Shown here piece by piece: positions 1-10,609 of a stretch of 64,000 nucleotides of DNA. A program made the position numbers and the translations under genes. The notes under the pieces were generated by a model. It searched no databases. It saw only the letters and a list, made by a program, of their open reading frames with translations, and was not told the origin of the DNA. The stretch is taken from positions 17,302,342-17,366,341 of the forward strand of contig OX637335.1 of NCBI GenBank assembly GCA_951799405.1, written 5' to 3'. This stretch comes from Agapetus fuscipes. Its lineage: Eukaryota > Arthropoda > Insecta > Trichoptera > Glossosomatidae. Every line of letters starts with the position of its first letter. Within the stretch, counting starts at the first letter, position 1.

Positions 1-170
1 ACATTCTACACAATCTGAGCTAATAAAAAACGTAGAACACGACAACGTGAGAGTTGTTTTTAATATTTTCAAAATCAATTTCAAAAGACACAATGGTCCA
101 GTACACATACAACCATTGCTCAAGTTACCTCTGATGGAAATAAGACAAACAAGCACTAAAGAGACGTAGT
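1..170 (-). repeat. MITE family D, copy entering from the left edge
   Basis: Family D is a short TIR element whose ends read CCYTYAGTGCTTGTTTG, with a conserved interior (ACAATCTGAG, AATCACATTCT, GATTCAAAGATGGCC). This copy matches the interior and one terminus (ACAAACAAGCACTAAAG near 160). Its other end lies outside the window. Other copies are at 7.65, 32.5, 45.4, 51.8, 59.8 and 63.3 kb. Confidence 0.6.
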
Positions 171-212
171 GCTAACTCCATAACGGAGATGAGAGCAGTG
201 CCCCAAGTATTA

Positions 213-352
213 AACTCAACGTTCACAATCACCCATAGGTTCAACAAAAAGATATGGGAAGTGAGACAGTGCCTCTGGCGAGCGTCTTTGTATTTGAGCA
301 TTTTTGGTAGAGCTCCATGGTTGAGTTTACTCGTAAAATTTTATACTTAGCT
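213..352. repeat. Foldback family E copy
   Basis: Family E is an imperfect palindrome of about 130 bp. Its arms contain TAAAACGCTA and TTGAGTTTRAACG, its centre contains CGCTCACTAGTGAGCG, and it is flanked by CAAGTATAAAAC. This diverged copy keeps CAAGTATTAAACTCAACG at one end, a GTGAGACAGTGCC...GGCGAGCG centre and ATGGTTGAGTTTAC at the other. No coding potential is seen. Confidence 0.45.
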
Positions 353-594
353 TACAGGCCTAATGGTCATCCTTAGGTATACATATGTATAAACACAATG
401 TTTATTTTATATAAGAATTTTTGTTTCCATAAAGTTTTCTTATTATTTTTTGTGACGTGTTGTTGCGTTCTATGTCATGACATTTAAAAGACAAAAAAAG
501 ATTTTTGGTTGTCTTTTTTTTTTTGTTTTTCATATTTTTATTATTTTACAAAAAAAATCCTAACTCACGTTTTGACACAAAATGTAACGCATTT

Positions 595-742
595 GGGCGC
601 TGGTTCACATTTCTTATGTACGCTTAGTAAACCTTACCGGTATTGAAATAATATTTGAAACGGAAAATCACTTCAGACACTCTTGGCGGGGATCGAATCC
701 TAGGCGCCTGGCATGGATGCCTACATTCTAGTAACTGAAGTT
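595..742 (-). repeat. SINE-A, diverged 5' part
   Basis: The segment contains the reverse of the SINE-A body (CTTAGTAAACCTTACCGGTAT) followed by a decayed tRNA-like head with a B-box relic GGATCGAATCC. It is a truncated, old copy. Confidence 0.55.
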
Positions 743-917
743 TTGACCAGACTCACATAAACGCAGAACTTTCTATTATTTTTCGTTCATCATTCATTCC
801 TTATTCTATCACTTAGTGGTTTCCTAACATTGCTTTAAATGGTTAGCATTGACAAAAATGAACCTATTTTTACATTTAGAGTGGTCGACCTTACACCTAA
901 ACACAATTACACATACA

Positions 918-1058
918 AAGGCCTATCCAGCCTACAGCAACTGTGTCTTGCTTGAGAATTGGCGCTTTGTAGCGACGGCCAAGCTCGTAAACAACACACC
1001 TCTGCGGCACTACACTAGAGACTCTGAAATCTAGGGAGTCTGCCGCACAGGATACTTA
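918..1058 (+). repeat. SINE-B with tail type 2, head missing
   Basis: This is the body and tail of SINE-B: CTTGCTTGAGAATTGGCGC, then CCAAGCTCGTAAACAAC, ending in the type-2 tail CTAGGGAGTCTGCCGCACAGG and a poly(A)-like run. The tRNA-like head is missing. Confidence 0.65.
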
Positions 1059-1118
1059 AAAAAAATTACAACTTTTTAATGTTTTTATCAAAGGATAAAA
1101 ATTAACTTTATTAGATTT

Positions 1119-1172
1119 TTTACGGGTAAGGGAGACGACATTACGCCAACCAGGTCAGTTGAAGTGAGAATC
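1119..1172 (-). repeat. SINE-A body fragment
   Basis: A short stretch matches the SINE-A middle (GGGTAAGG...ACGCCAACCAGGTCAGTTGA). Nothing diagnostic of head or tail remains. Confidence 0.45.
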
Positions 1173-1225
1173 AGTTTAAATATTTCAGTTCAACTATACT
1201 ATTTAGAAAAAAAATCATTATTTCT

Positions 1226-1355
1226 ATTAATTAAATAAACAAAGTATTAATTCACTTTTATAATTCTTTATTTATGTCAAGTACTTTCGCCTACAAGTAC
1301 TTGACATAAATAAAAAATTATAAAAGTGAATTAAAACTTTGTTTATTTAATTAAT
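1226..1355. repeat. AT-rich inverted repeat, arms about 60 bp
   Basis: The arms 1226-1286 and 1295-1355 are nearly perfect reverse complements with an 8-nt loop (TCGCCTAC). Directly after the right arm comes the box ATGGACTTTCACTGTGTAAA. The same box follows the inverted repeats at 12.3 and 12.6 kb, so the three belong to one family. The arm motif AAGTGAATTAAAAC also occurs near the hammerhead-like motif at 24.05 kb, which suggests a Penelope-like origin (inference). Confidence 0.7.
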
Positions 1356-1421
1356 ATACAATGGACTTTCACTGTGTAAACCACCAAACCCTTACAAATA
1401 TTTTCATTATTTCATTCATTT

Positions 1422-1520
1422 TGTAGCGACTGCCAAGCTTGTATAAACCTCTGCAGCATTACATCAAGTGCCAAAAACTCCTAGAGACTCTGAACTCTAG
1501 GGAGTTTCCCGCACAGGATT
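1422..1520 (+). repeat. SINE-B tail type 2 fragment
   Basis: It contains GTAGCGACTGCCAAGCTTGT and the type-2 tail with TAGAGACTCTGAACTCTAGG and CCGCACAGGA. Only the tail half of the element is present. Confidence 0.55.
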
Positions 1521-1952
1521 TTTTCCAAAATATTCATAAAATATTATCTTTCAAATTAGCGGCACATGTATGCTTTAATACATTGTGAACATGACACTCT
1601 TCTCTCCATGTAACACGAGCATCATCAATATTGACTGCCCCCAGTACATAACCTGGTTAATTATTTCCCTCCTTATAATTTGGAGCTACGCCACGGACCG
1701 TAGAGGGTGCGGAGCTTAGGCATTTCCAGCTATTCTCAAAGTTGTCTATGTAAGCGATCGTAGAAGCTGTGTTACACAATATGAGGGTCTACGAAATAAA
1801 AAAAAGTCTATGGCACGACAAAGGATCTCATTTTGGTAAACATTAACCAAAAAAGTAATATGTAAGATACGAGTATGTTTTAAAACAAATTATTGTGATA
1901 TTCGAAATTACATAATAATTGTTCAAAATAAAATAATTGTAAAAAATATGTA
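1521..1952. other. Unassigned AT-rich sequence
   Basis: No gene, tRNA or recognisable repeat is seen. A GC-richer patch near 1685-1770 has no sustained reading frame. Confidence 0.5.
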
Positions 1953-2214
1953 CCTTTACTTATAGGTTAGTATGCGTCTGATCACCCATTTTGTAGAAAA
2001 TGGTTCACTTTGAGAATATCACCCCTGTTTCTGGGAAGGTCGGCAAGGGTTGCAGGGTGTATGTTTGAGATTTGGATTTTTTACATTGCAGGTTCACATT
2101 CGCCATTTTCAAGCGCGAACATATACGTTTGTGTTTGTGTGAATGCATTTAATGTGAATCCCCCTAAAGTACATACATATCTTTGCAACTTTAAATTAGG
2201 CTAGAATAGATTAG
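1953..2214 (+). repeat. Repeat C, near full length
   Basis: Repeat C starts with CCTTGACTTATAGGTTGGTA and carries ATGGTTCACTTTGCCAATG and GGGAAGGTCGGCAAGAGTTG. It ends after ATCTTTGCAACTTAGATTAG in a TTAGA-type microsatellite. That tail and frequent truncation suggest a SINE or a short LINE 3' end (inference). This copy spans both ends. Confidence 0.75.
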
Positions 2215-2965
2215 AGGAAAACAAATCTCTAAGAACTTAAGATCGTCTCTTAACGTGGCTTGTGTGGTTAAGCGAATAAAGTGTTAGCACTTAAAGTTGG
2301 TAAAAAGGGTCTTCTTTATAAGGTTGTTAAGAAATAAGTACAAGGCATAATGCTCACGGAACTGAAGTCAAAAAAAAAACTCAACGGAATTTCAATTCTT
2401 AGTAATAAGTAATAAGAATCAATTATTATGAGAAAAGTTTTTAACAGTGAAAAGGGAAAGAGAAAAAAAAATGAAAAAAAAAAGAAAAGTAAATAAATTG
2501 AGAAAAATGATTTTTTTTTTTGGAGGGGGAAGTCAATGAAAGAGTATGAAATAGGTAAGGGTTCTACAAGACAAAAGGTTGGGAGTATTTGCTACGGAGC
2601 GTAGAGCCTATATACCGTAGAGCTTACAGCCTGTTGGGTTTATCAAGGGCTCGGGGTATTTTACAAGCGGTCACTTATTGCCGACCCGAATTTCAGAAAC
2701 TTCGCAGAACTGAAAACGTGCTAAAATTAACGTTAAGAGAAGTGTTTCATTAACTGAAGTGTAGTCGCGTAAATTCTAGAAAAGCACATAGCGTGTCCTG
2801 GTTGACAGCTGAGTTGGTAGATTGTGCACTTATTTTATAGGGTACTTATAGGGTGCTTGGGTTGGAATTTAGGGGTTGTGGATATAATTTGCTGTTTTGT
2901 ATTATATCATCAATATATATAAGTTATAGTATCAATTTTAGGCTCTTTTACCTGTTAAATATTAT
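2215..2965. other. Unassigned, with a decayed tRNA-like trace
   Basis: The sequence is AT-rich with poly(A) and poly(T) runs. At 2805-2840 GACAGCTGAGTTGGTAGATTG resembles a SINE-A A-box, but no B-box follows, so I do not call a SINE here. Confidence 0.4.
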
Positions 2966-3200
2966 TGTTATGATTTTAGTTGGGTTCTTTTAATTAAACG
3001 GCGATTTTTTTTTCAAGATTTATTTTACACAATGTCGGTTTACAATGTACTGATTTCTAGCTCTTGGCTTTTAGACTTCACGGCTCAGTGTTTCAATTGA
3101 CACTCTGACCTGTATACAATTGCGGCTAACATTTATATACGTTCATACGGACATTTCTCGGCTGTTCTCAACACCTCGAACATATTAGATGATTCCATAC
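2966..3200 (-). mobile_element. Solo LTR family F, partial
   Basis: Reverse-complemented, this matches the LTR-like copy at 40.1 kb: the end ...CCCAACTAAAATCAT-ACA, an AATAAA-containing AT-rich segment, and ACATTGTAAACCGACATTGTG. Gypsy-like identity is inferred from the TGTTAC...TTACA ends and length of the best copy. No internal region adjoins it. Confidence 0.5.
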
Positions 3201-3270
3201 CTAGAGCGTTGTTACACCAGCGTGATAATGATCACGTATACACTAATACTACCAGACGCTCGTAAAAATA

Positions 3271-3935
3271 TTGTTACGAATAGGAAAAAGTGTGCTTCGT
3301 TTTTCTGTGTGAGTTAATAATTAAGTCTGTGAAGTTTCTCTAGAAATAAAAATATGTTTAAATTAAAAATTAAATTAGGCTGATTTATTTGATGAGCGCT
3401 GTTTTTTGTGTGTATCACACCTCAAGAGCCCTCTGCTTGGTCGTCGCTGTAGAAAGCGCCAATTCTCAAGCAAAACCCAGTAGCTGTAAGGCGGGATGGA
3501 CCTTTTGATGAACGGTCTGTGGTAAAGATTTATGAATTTTTCAACCCAGCGAAGAGCAAATTTCAAAATATAAATGGTATATTTTGTGTGCTCCGCCGGG
3601 ATTCGAACCCATAACCTTCCGTTTACGAGTCCAAAGTGTTACCACTGGACTGCGGACGGGTCTAAATGTTAACTACTCATATAATTTAATTTGATATTGC
3701 TTTGTATTTTTCAAGATTGCTCGTATGTTTGGTCAAATGTTCTAGTTAAGTCTCGCACGTACCAATTCTCAATGATTCGAGAATGATCCTTATTATTGCT
3801 ATAAAATAAAGGTCATAGCACTCTGCAGCTTAAGAAGTCGATCGACCGTCGGGTTGCGCAAATATAAAATGGCTCTGTATCTGAAATAAGTTGTGTAAAA
3901 TAAATCACCGCGGTATAATGAAATCATAAAAATAT
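3271..3935 (+). mobile_element. Solo LTR family G, split by SINE-B
   Basis: The element starts at TGTTACGAATAGG and resumes after the SINE at 3663 with CTCGCACGTACCAATTCTC and a CTATAAAATAAAGG TATA-like stretch. It matches the LTRs at 30.7 and 56.0 kb in order. Two direct fragments flank the SINE, so the SINE came later. Confidence 0.55.
3378..3662 (-). repeat. SINE-B, full length, tail type 1
   Basis: On the minus strand the tRNA-like head has an A-box region (TAGTCCAGTGGTAACACTTT) and B-box GGGTTCGAATCCC. The body holds GAGAATTGGCGCTTTCTAC, and the type-1 tail ends in AATAAATCAGCC. It lies inside LTR G. Confidence 0.8.
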
Positions 3936-4240
3936 AAACACTCCTTGTACATTATATAATCTTAACTGTGAATATTTTTTGTGTTTATTCACTTTTCGGT
4001 CTTGTTTTACTGACATTGTAACACTTCTGTTAAGAAGGACTTTTCTTACTAATCTTTTAAACGAATTTCTCATCAGGCTAAGTGCTGAGCTGTTTCTACT
4101 GTCCTCTTGTTCTTGTTTCAGGGGGATGAATAAAAAGTGAATGAAAACAAGTAAGAGCGAGAAAAAATGAAGATGTCACCGCTACAAAATTTTACAGCTA
4201 CATTCTTAAACGTAGATGTTTTACTTTATGTTTGTAAATA

Positions 4241-4380
4241 TCCGGTCGATAGCTCAGTTGTGTACAGTGCTTGGATTTCGTGCCGTGAGTTCGGTTTCGA
4301 ATCCCACTGAGGGTGTCAGTGGTTTTGCATTTTGGTGGTTTTTGGTTTCAAACCCACAATAAATACGGGCAAAGTTTTTC
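4241..4380 (+). repeat. SINE-A head and short body
   Basis: The tRNA-like head is intact: TCCGGTCGATAGCTCAGTTG as A-box region and GGTTTCGAATCCCACTGAGG as B-box region. The body diverges and stops early. Confidence 0.7.
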
Positions 4381-4395
4381 ATTTTTTTTCATCAA

Positions 4396-4602
4396 TAAGT
4401 CATACTTTAAGTTATAGGTTGATATGAGGCTGACTATCCATACCGTACAAAATGGTTCACTTTACCAATGTCACTAATGTTTCAAGGAAGGTCGGCAAAA
4501 GTTGCAGGGTGCATGCTCATTTGAGGTTTGGATTTTAATTTGTAAGAAGGTAAGGTACACACGCAGAATTCGTAAGTACAAACTTACACGCGTCTGTGCA
4601 TT
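4396..4602 (+). repeat. Repeat C, tail missing
   Basis: It contains TATAGGTTGATATGAGGCTGA, the GGTTCACTTTACCAATGTCAC core and GGAAGGTCGGCAAAAGTTGC, ending near ACACGCGTCTGTGCA without the microsatellite tail. Confidence 0.65.
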
Positions 4603-5180
4603 TTCCTTAAAAAAATGTTTAATTTTAATAAACGAAAAAAATATACATAATCGCACGATCACAATGGACGGGATATAGAAACTCCGATGTATGTTCAATA
4701 TTCCTTAAAAATTGCTGAATTCTTTATAATTTTAAGTAAATGTACAGGTATATGGATAAAATATTTTCTATTCGAATGTGAACGATTGTATTTCGTGACT
4801 TATCGCGGTCGTAGAGGCTCTCACGACCCCTATAAAAGAACCCCAAGGCACCCCAAAGGAGGGCGATTATATGACGGTGCTACAGCTGTACAAATGCAGC
4901 GCCCACTTTCAAATCCTTTGTGCTGGTCTCGAGAATGTGAGAATTAACTTCTCGAGTGAAATTGGGACAGATTTCTTCTTTGTCTCTTTTGGAGATGAAA
5001 TGGTATTTGTGAATGCGCTTCTTCTCACTCGGTTTGTCAAGATATTTTTCATTGTATTTCATCAGAACATTACATGCTCTTACTTTTTTTTCAAAAGAAA
5101 TAGACCACTTTAAAATTGTAATCTTTTCATATTGTTAATTAAATATTTCACAACTAAAAATATTTTTAGAAGACAATTGT
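4603..5180. other. Unassigned sequence
   Basis: Short overlapping open frames occur around 4690-5110 on both strands, with no recognisable protein and no clear splice context. I see no repeat family member. Confidence 0.4.
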
Positions 5181-5436
5181 ATCTAATCTAATCTAATCTA
5201 AGCTGTAAGGATAAATATCATTTAAGATTTATATTAAATGCATTCCCACAAGCAGACATGTATAATTTTGCGCTAACACATGCCGCATGTGGACCTACAT
5301 TATTAAAACCCATCTCAAATGAACATAAGCCCTGCAACTCTTGCTGTCCTTCCCTGAACCAGTGGTGACATTGGCAAAGTGAACCATTTTTTCACAGTAT
5401 GGGTGGTCAGCCGCATACTAACCTATAAGTCAAGGA
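5181..5436 (-). repeat. Repeat C, full length
   Basis: The minus-strand copy begins (plus view) with the ATCTAATCTAATCTAATCTA tail and ends at the CCTATAAGTCAAGGA head. It is among the best-preserved copies. Confidence 0.8.
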
Positions 5437-5474
5437 ACTACTCGTATTATCTTTTTTGAATTTAACTCGTTTCT

Positions 5475-5646
5475 AGCTCGGAGCGTGTTGTGGCTGTTTT
5501 TAGGACGGTGTTGTAGATTTTATTTTCATCAAATAATAAATATAGTCAAGTGACGTGGTGTGAAGTTAACCCTGTGAATGAACCAATTGTGAACGAAATC
5601 CTAAAATGATATTGTGAAATAAATTAACCAAAGTTTTCAATAAATT
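5475..5646 (+). mobile_element. LTR family G, 3' part
   Basis: GTGAAATAAATTAACCAAAG, then TTGAACCCGTAAATCATTACA, matches the 3' ends of the other G copies and ends in the expected CA. The 5' half is missing. Confidence 0.5.
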
Positions 5647-5674
5647 GAACCCGTAAATCATTACAATAGAAAAA

Positions 5675-5804
5675 AAATAAACCAAACCTCACATGAACCT
5701 TGCAACCCTTTTCGCCTTTTGCTGAAACCGGGGTGGCATCGACAAAGTGAACCAAGTTTTTAAAGCAATAGGGGTCGGTCTGATATGAATCTATTAGTCT
5801 AGGA
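5675..5804 (-). repeat. Repeat C, variant 2, head half
   Basis: The variant has AACCAAACCTCACATGAACC and AAACCGGGGTGGCATCG in place of the common CAGGGGTGACATTGG. The same variant occurs at 8.6 and 28.1 kb, which defines a C subfamily. Confidence 0.55.
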
Positions 5805-6358
5805 AAACAAAAGTCTCGGAATGTGAAATAATTAAAATAAATGAAAATTAAACATATCAAAAAAGAGTTCATAGCAAGTCAATGAACAGATATTTAAGAT
5901 TCATATTGTTTATTTCCTTTCGGCAAAAAATAATAAAAGATACTTAAACAAACATCACATAAACTTCATAAATCCACCGTTCCATACATTAAGATGAAAA
6001 TTTGTAATATCGTACATATTATATTTACATCAAAGTGATTGATTTCAATAAAACACACAACGCGCCGACTAAAGTTCCATAATACTTTATCATAGCTAAC
6101 AAGAAGCCTTCTAACTCTGTTTGCATTTCAAACATGCTACGATATCATGCATTTTACAGTAGCCTTCTGTACAAACCGTTCGTGTTAACTCAAAATTAGC
6201 GTTTCACAAAGTTTCTCCAAAAAAATGCGTTCAATACATATAACATGAATCTCTACAGATAAACTAACCCATCTAGTACAGATGTGCTTAAATTTGGTAC
6301 CGACAGCAACGGAATTCACAACGAAGCTACATATATAGTCTAACTTCAGTATGCATAG
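5805..6358. other. Unassigned AT-rich sequence
   Basis: No gene is seen. A faint SINE-A tail-like trace (AAGCTACATATATAGTCTAAC) sits at 6323-6345. Confidence 0.4.
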
Positions 6359-6402
6359 CAGTATGGGTGGTCAGCCTGATAGCAAACGATAAATCAAGAG
6401 AC
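6359..6402 (-). repeat. Repeat C head fragment
   Basis: CAGTATGGGTGGTCAGCCTGATA and AAATCAAGAGACA correspond to the first about 45 bp of repeat C in reverse. Confidence 0.4.
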
Positions 6403-6485
6403 AAATAAATTGAGTACAAGATTACGGATATTTTTTTATATTTTTTATTATTTATCCTTGACTAACGCTTTGGTATGTTTGATAC

Positions 6486-6537
6486 TGTTGATAATGATGA
6501 TTTCACTTGGGGTCCTTTCAATTAAATGTCGATTTAA
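6486..6537 (-). mobile_element. LTR family F end fragment
   Basis: GATGATTTCACTTGGGGTCC and TTCAATTAAATGTCGATTT match the start (plus view) of the F copies at 2.97 and 18.99 kb. SINE-A sequence follows directly. Confidence 0.35.
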
Positions 6538-6544
6538 ATTAATT

Positions 6545-6688
6545 ACCCCCACTTTCACTGAAAGTGGTTGGTGTGAGGTCGGCCCCCTTACCCATAAAAA
6601 TAAAAAGGTCCCGAATCGCCACATGCGACCCCTTCAAGGATAACGCAGGCAAGAAATTACACTATATGTGTAGTTTAGTTGCGTTTCA
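6545..6688 (+). repeat. SINE-A, 3' part
   Basis: The body and tail are present in forward orientation (GTGGTTGGTGTGAGGTCGGC, ATGCGACCCCTTCAAGGATA, ACACTATATGTGTAGTTTAG). The tRNA-like head is missing. Confidence 0.65.
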
Positions 6689-6942
6689 CAAGATCTATTT
6701 TTCACAATAAAGGTTACAATTAACTGTTCATACTTCATTATCTGCTTACAGATCTTCGCGTTACAATGGTCTAAGCGAGTCTGTCTCCTGTAGAATCTTT
6801 GCTCGTATTTATGCATGTTAGAGATCATGATAGACACTTCCATAATGGATGTTACAGAGCATTGTTCTACACTATACCACACACCAATCAGCGTGCCTAG
6901 GCTCGCGTGCAACGTATCCATAGTTCGTGACAATACGTTTCA

Positions 6943-7000
6943 CTGGGGGTGGCCGGTCCCTCCGCAGATGCGTCTCCACTTTTTTTGTCACTTTCTTTAT
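6943..7000 (-). mobile_element. Retrotransposon R, 3' end fragment
   Basis: On the minus strand GTGGAGACGCATCTGCGGAG and GACCGGCCACCCCCAGTGAA match the sequence immediately 3' of the RT remnant at 60.7-61.4 kb. Only this non-coding end is present. Confidence 0.55.
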
Positions 7001-7009
7001 AAATAGTCT

Positions 7010-7649
7010 TTTCTTATTCTCGTTCTGCATTCTGAACATGTCTTAATTAATAATTGACTCCATCCCTAACTGAAATTATTCTTAAATAAAAAAAGACTTG
7101 GTTGCAGTTACTGAATACCGATAGAGGTTTATTCCATAAATCCGATAGTTTTTTTAACCATTGCGGAGTTCCACAACATCCATGTTTTATACGAACGTTA
7201 CACTACAAAAATGTGTGCATTTTTCTTGTACGTTGGAAGTCTGTATTCCAAGTTAAAAACTTCCTTCGATTTTGTAAACAGAAAAACGGTATGAAAGCTA
7301 AAGCACTCACTAGATATGCTGTTGCATCGTACAAACGTTTTTATATTTACGCAATTGAGGGGTGTTTTCGCGAGTTTTATACTCAGAGTCCTATATTCCC
7401 TGATGGCGTAGCTCCTTGACTCTGCCCGAAGGTAATAAATTCAATATTGTTGGCCGGAAGCTGCAATATATCAGCGACGCTGCATCGCTCCACAGCGGAA
7501 GTGAAAAAAGGGTTGACTGTGACTTGTTAGTGTCTGGACGTGAGGGACTGCAATTGATCTACAGTTGTTTTATTCATAGTGTATTTCGACTTTTCTTTTT
7601 TTAATACAAAGATACGTAGCTCGCAAATTTCAAGGAGTGTTATTCTTAC
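7010..7649. other. Mostly unassigned; possible foldback E relic
   Basis: At 7255-7400 TTTTGTAAACAGAAAAACGG, AAAGCACTCACTAGA and GAGTTTTATACTC resemble a decayed family E foldback. An open frame of about 100 codons at 7102-7419 has no recognisable product and overlaps it, so I do not call a gene. Confidence 0.35.
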
Positions 7650-7861
7650 TTCGTCAGAGGTAGTTTCACGTGAGCAATGTTTGCATGTGTAATGGACAAA
7701 TGTGAAATTATTTTTTAAATATAAAAAACAACTCTCTCATTATTGTGTTTTATTTTTGTATCTTAGCTCAGATTGTGTAAAATGTGATTTTTAAGACGAT
7801 ACCATTGAAGAGTTATCTTTGAATCAAATGGTGGATAAGCCAAACTAGCACTGAGGGGCGG
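7650..7861 (+). repeat. MITE family D copy
   Basis: GCTCAGATTGTGTAAAATGTG and ATCAAATGGTGGATAAGCCAA match family D, and it ends at TAGCACTGAGG. The left terminal repeat is eroded. Confidence 0.6.
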
Positions 7862-8569
7862 CTAGTCATTTTTGCCGACGGCTTATCTGACAACAATTTA
7901 GCCTGGGTACGAATCTCGTCATAGTTATAAATTTGCCGGCATTTTTTTTTTCAAATGATTCCTTTTGCTTTTATAATTTTATGTTTTGTGCGCCACAAAA
8001 CGATTGATTTGCAAGACGGTCCTTAATTCTTTCATTTTGACAAAAAAGACAAAAACAAATCACAAATCAATATTGTAAACACTTGCGTCGTATCAAGCCA
8101 CCAATTTGCTAAGGGTAGTCATTAACCCTGCAGATGTCCTTCCAATTTGTTCTGTCCTTGCGGACTTCTTTTAACACCAACAAAAAATAAATAAAAAATC
8201 CTTTTGGCAGACATCAAGAGTACGTCTCTGGTGTTCATAAAAGACAGAACGATTTTTTTTGTTTTTTCTCTAAATAAAAAACTATATATTCAAAACACTT
8301 TTGTGAAGGGAAAGAAATATGTAATATTTCCACGTAGTATTACCTCCACGTAAATATCTCGGTCTGAAGTATACATTTGTAAGGATTTGACAATGGAAGC
8401 GTATCCCTGAGAAGCAGGCAGGCAGGGGCAGGCAGGAAAATTCAACAATTGGCAGATTATTTCCCGACCAAATCCCGAGTCCTGACCCACGGCACCTTTT
8501 GCACTTTATTAACCCTCTGTCTGCCAACACCATATATTTTTTTCTGCCTGCAATGGTTGCAAAACATCG
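7862..8569. other. Unassigned sequence
   Basis: A weak inverted match, GTTCTGTCC...TTTTAACACCA with TGGTGTTCATAAAAGACAGAAC, spans about 8138-8250. A tandem GGCAGGCAGGGGCAGGCAGG lies at 8416-8436. No gene is recognised. Confidence 0.35.
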
Positions 8570-8798
8570 TTAACCTATAATCTAAGTTGAAAAGGTATAT
8601 TGACGTTTAAGGCTCGTATTAAATGTATGCCTACAAGCAGGTACATGTGGGTTCGCAGTTACACTGCTGCATGTGTACATAGGTACAAAATAAACCAAAC
8701 CTCACATGAACATAGACATTGCAACTACTGCCGCCTTTCCCTGAAACCGGATTAGCATTAGTAAACGAACCAAGTTTTTACAGCATGAGGGTGCAGCC
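8570..8798 (-). repeat. Repeat C, variant 2
   Basis: It has a CTATAATCTAAGTTG tail, an AACCAAACCTCACATGAAC block and GAAACCGGATTAGCATTAG. The head end is cut near 8798 and followed by SINE-B sequence. Confidence 0.6.
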
Positions 8799-8804
8799 TT
8801 TAAT

Positions 8805-9110
8805 TTAGTGTGAATCACACATTAAGTGCCATCTGCAAGCTTGATCGTCGCTGAAGGATCGATTTTTGTGATCAACCTATAAGGTCCATACAACCTTACA
8901 GCAACTGGGTATTTCTAGAGGATTGGCGCTTTCTATAGCGGCGACCTATCTCTCACAGGGTTCCTGAAGTGGGATTCATCCTAATTTACTATTATTATTA
9001 TCATCATCTGAAAATTATTTCTTGTTTTCGTGCGCCAGGAATCAAGTTCACAACCTTTCGTTTCCGACACCGTGGCGCTAACCATTAGACTACGAACCAT
9101 TTGACAAAAA
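8805..9110. repeat. Rearranged SINE-B mosaic
   Basis: A type-1 tail piece in reverse (8805-8860) is followed by body sequence in forward orientation (about 8885-8965) and then a reverse tRNA-like head (9035-9105, GCTAACCATTAGACTACGAACC). The middle is therefore inverted relative to both ends, either by internal inversion or by two fused copies. Confidence 0.5.
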
Positions 9111-9741
9111 ATCTTGTTGTTAAAAAAACAAACACAAACAATTATGACGAAACTTATTCTTCATATGGAATTATAGGGTTTAAAAGGAAGCCTTATTCAA
9201 GATGGTAGGCCTATGAATGCCGTCTGCCAAAGAAAAAAAAATCCTGAAGGAGCAGGAATATTGTACGGGGCAAGGACAATATGATAACAATAAGAGGAAT
9301 AAAGGAGACGAGGCGCGGCAGACAAAAGACACAGCCTCCGTGATTACTTAGGTACGCGGCTTCCCTTTATCCGGGCCAGATGACAGACATATTAAAAAAC
9401 TCACCAATGGGAATGCTGCGGCGAGATTTGTCGGGAAGAATGAGAAAAAAATGCCGGTCGTGAATGTTGTGCAGGAGATTTGAAAAGGTGAGGGTTTGTC
9501 TGAGATGTGCTCGAGGTTATAATTATGAAGATAATATGGGAAAATGTTGAAGTGAATTTGAACAGGATGACGAAATATGCTTAAATATTTCTTGTATAGG
9601 TACCTACATCTAAAGATACAAGTATTCAGAAAAGAATATATAGCCTGTAAAAAGAATGTCAACAAATTCGGGAAAATCATTTATGTTTACTTGAGGTTTT
9701 TGTACGAAAAACACCAGGAATTTATTGTAATCAATAGTACT
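9111..9741. other. Unassigned sequence
   Basis: A minus-strand open frame of 110 codons (9348-9680) contains a possible GTGAGT donor after 9404 but no convincing acceptor and no recognisable protein. No repeat family member is seen. Confidence 0.3.
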
Positions 9742-9978
9742 CTATAATCTATAATCTATGTTGCAAAGATATGTAACATAGGGGATTCACAGTATATGCA
9801 TTTTCACAAGCAAACACGTATAAGTTCGCGCTAGCACATGCCGCATGAAAACCTGCAATATAAAAATCCAAATCTCAATTCGTACACCCTGTAACTCTTG
9901 CCGACCTTCCCTGAAACAGGGGTGACATTGGCAAAGTGAACCATTTACTACAGCATGGGTGGTCAGCCACATACACAA
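9742..9978 (-). repeat. Repeat C copy
   Basis: It has a CTATAATCTATAATCTATG tail, ACCTTCCCTGAAACAGGGG and GGTGGTCAGCC. It lacks only the outermost head. Confidence 0.75.
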
Positions 9979-10072
9979 TATGGTAAAGGTCTTTATACAA
10001 AATATCAGAATTTTCCTGTTAATACAATTATTAAGTTTTCATTTGTTGATACTCTGGTATACAAAAAATAAT

Positions 10073-10225
10073 AATACGCTCACATGGGAGTAAAAAATGT
10101 ATGGAAATTTGCGATTCATCTTACGGTCACTGCAGGCACTGTTGAATGTTTGCATTAAAAATGCTTCATTTTTATTGTAACTTAATTGCATTTCATTTTT
10201 TACTCCCACGACATGTTAGCGTATT
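10073..10225. repeat. Foldback with GGGAGTAAAAAATG arms
   Basis: The left arm (AATACGCTCACATGGGAGTA...) pairs with the right arm (...TACTCCCACGACATGTTAGC). Arms of about 40 bp enclose about 70 bp. No family partner was recognised elsewhere in the window. Confidence 0.6.
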
Positions 10226-10609
10226 GTTTAAGGTTGTTTTCTCGGAATACTGGAATGCAAAAAACATTTAAGGAAGAAATCATATTCAACACTCTTTTTA
10301 GATTCAAATACTTTATAAAGACTCCGGTAAGAAAGGTAGTATTCTATTTATCGAGATATCGATCGAATTAAAACAGCAGTATTTCATAAATTAAATGATG
10401 AAAAATTCACAAAAAAAATACTAGAGTATAATAAGTTTTTGATGACGTTAGCATGGAAAAGCAGTATTTTTCCCCCTCCAAATTATTTCCCCCACTTGCT
10501 TAATGACACTGTCAAAATGATAAAGTAGAATTATTATTCTCACTGTGAAAATTTCCAAGTGTCAATTTCAAGTTTTATTAAAAAAGTGCGACGATTGTTC
10601 TCTGGTGAT
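10226..10609. other. Unassigned AT-rich sequence
   Basis: No gene or known repeat is recognised. Confidence 0.4.

Noticed and set aside
7102..7419. Plus-strand open frame of 105 codons
   Set aside because: No recognisable domain, part overlaps a probable foldback E relic, and composition is like surrounding DNA.
9348..9680. Minus-strand open frame with GTGAGT donor
   Set aside because: The acceptor is weak and the peptide is low in information; splice signals alone are not enough.
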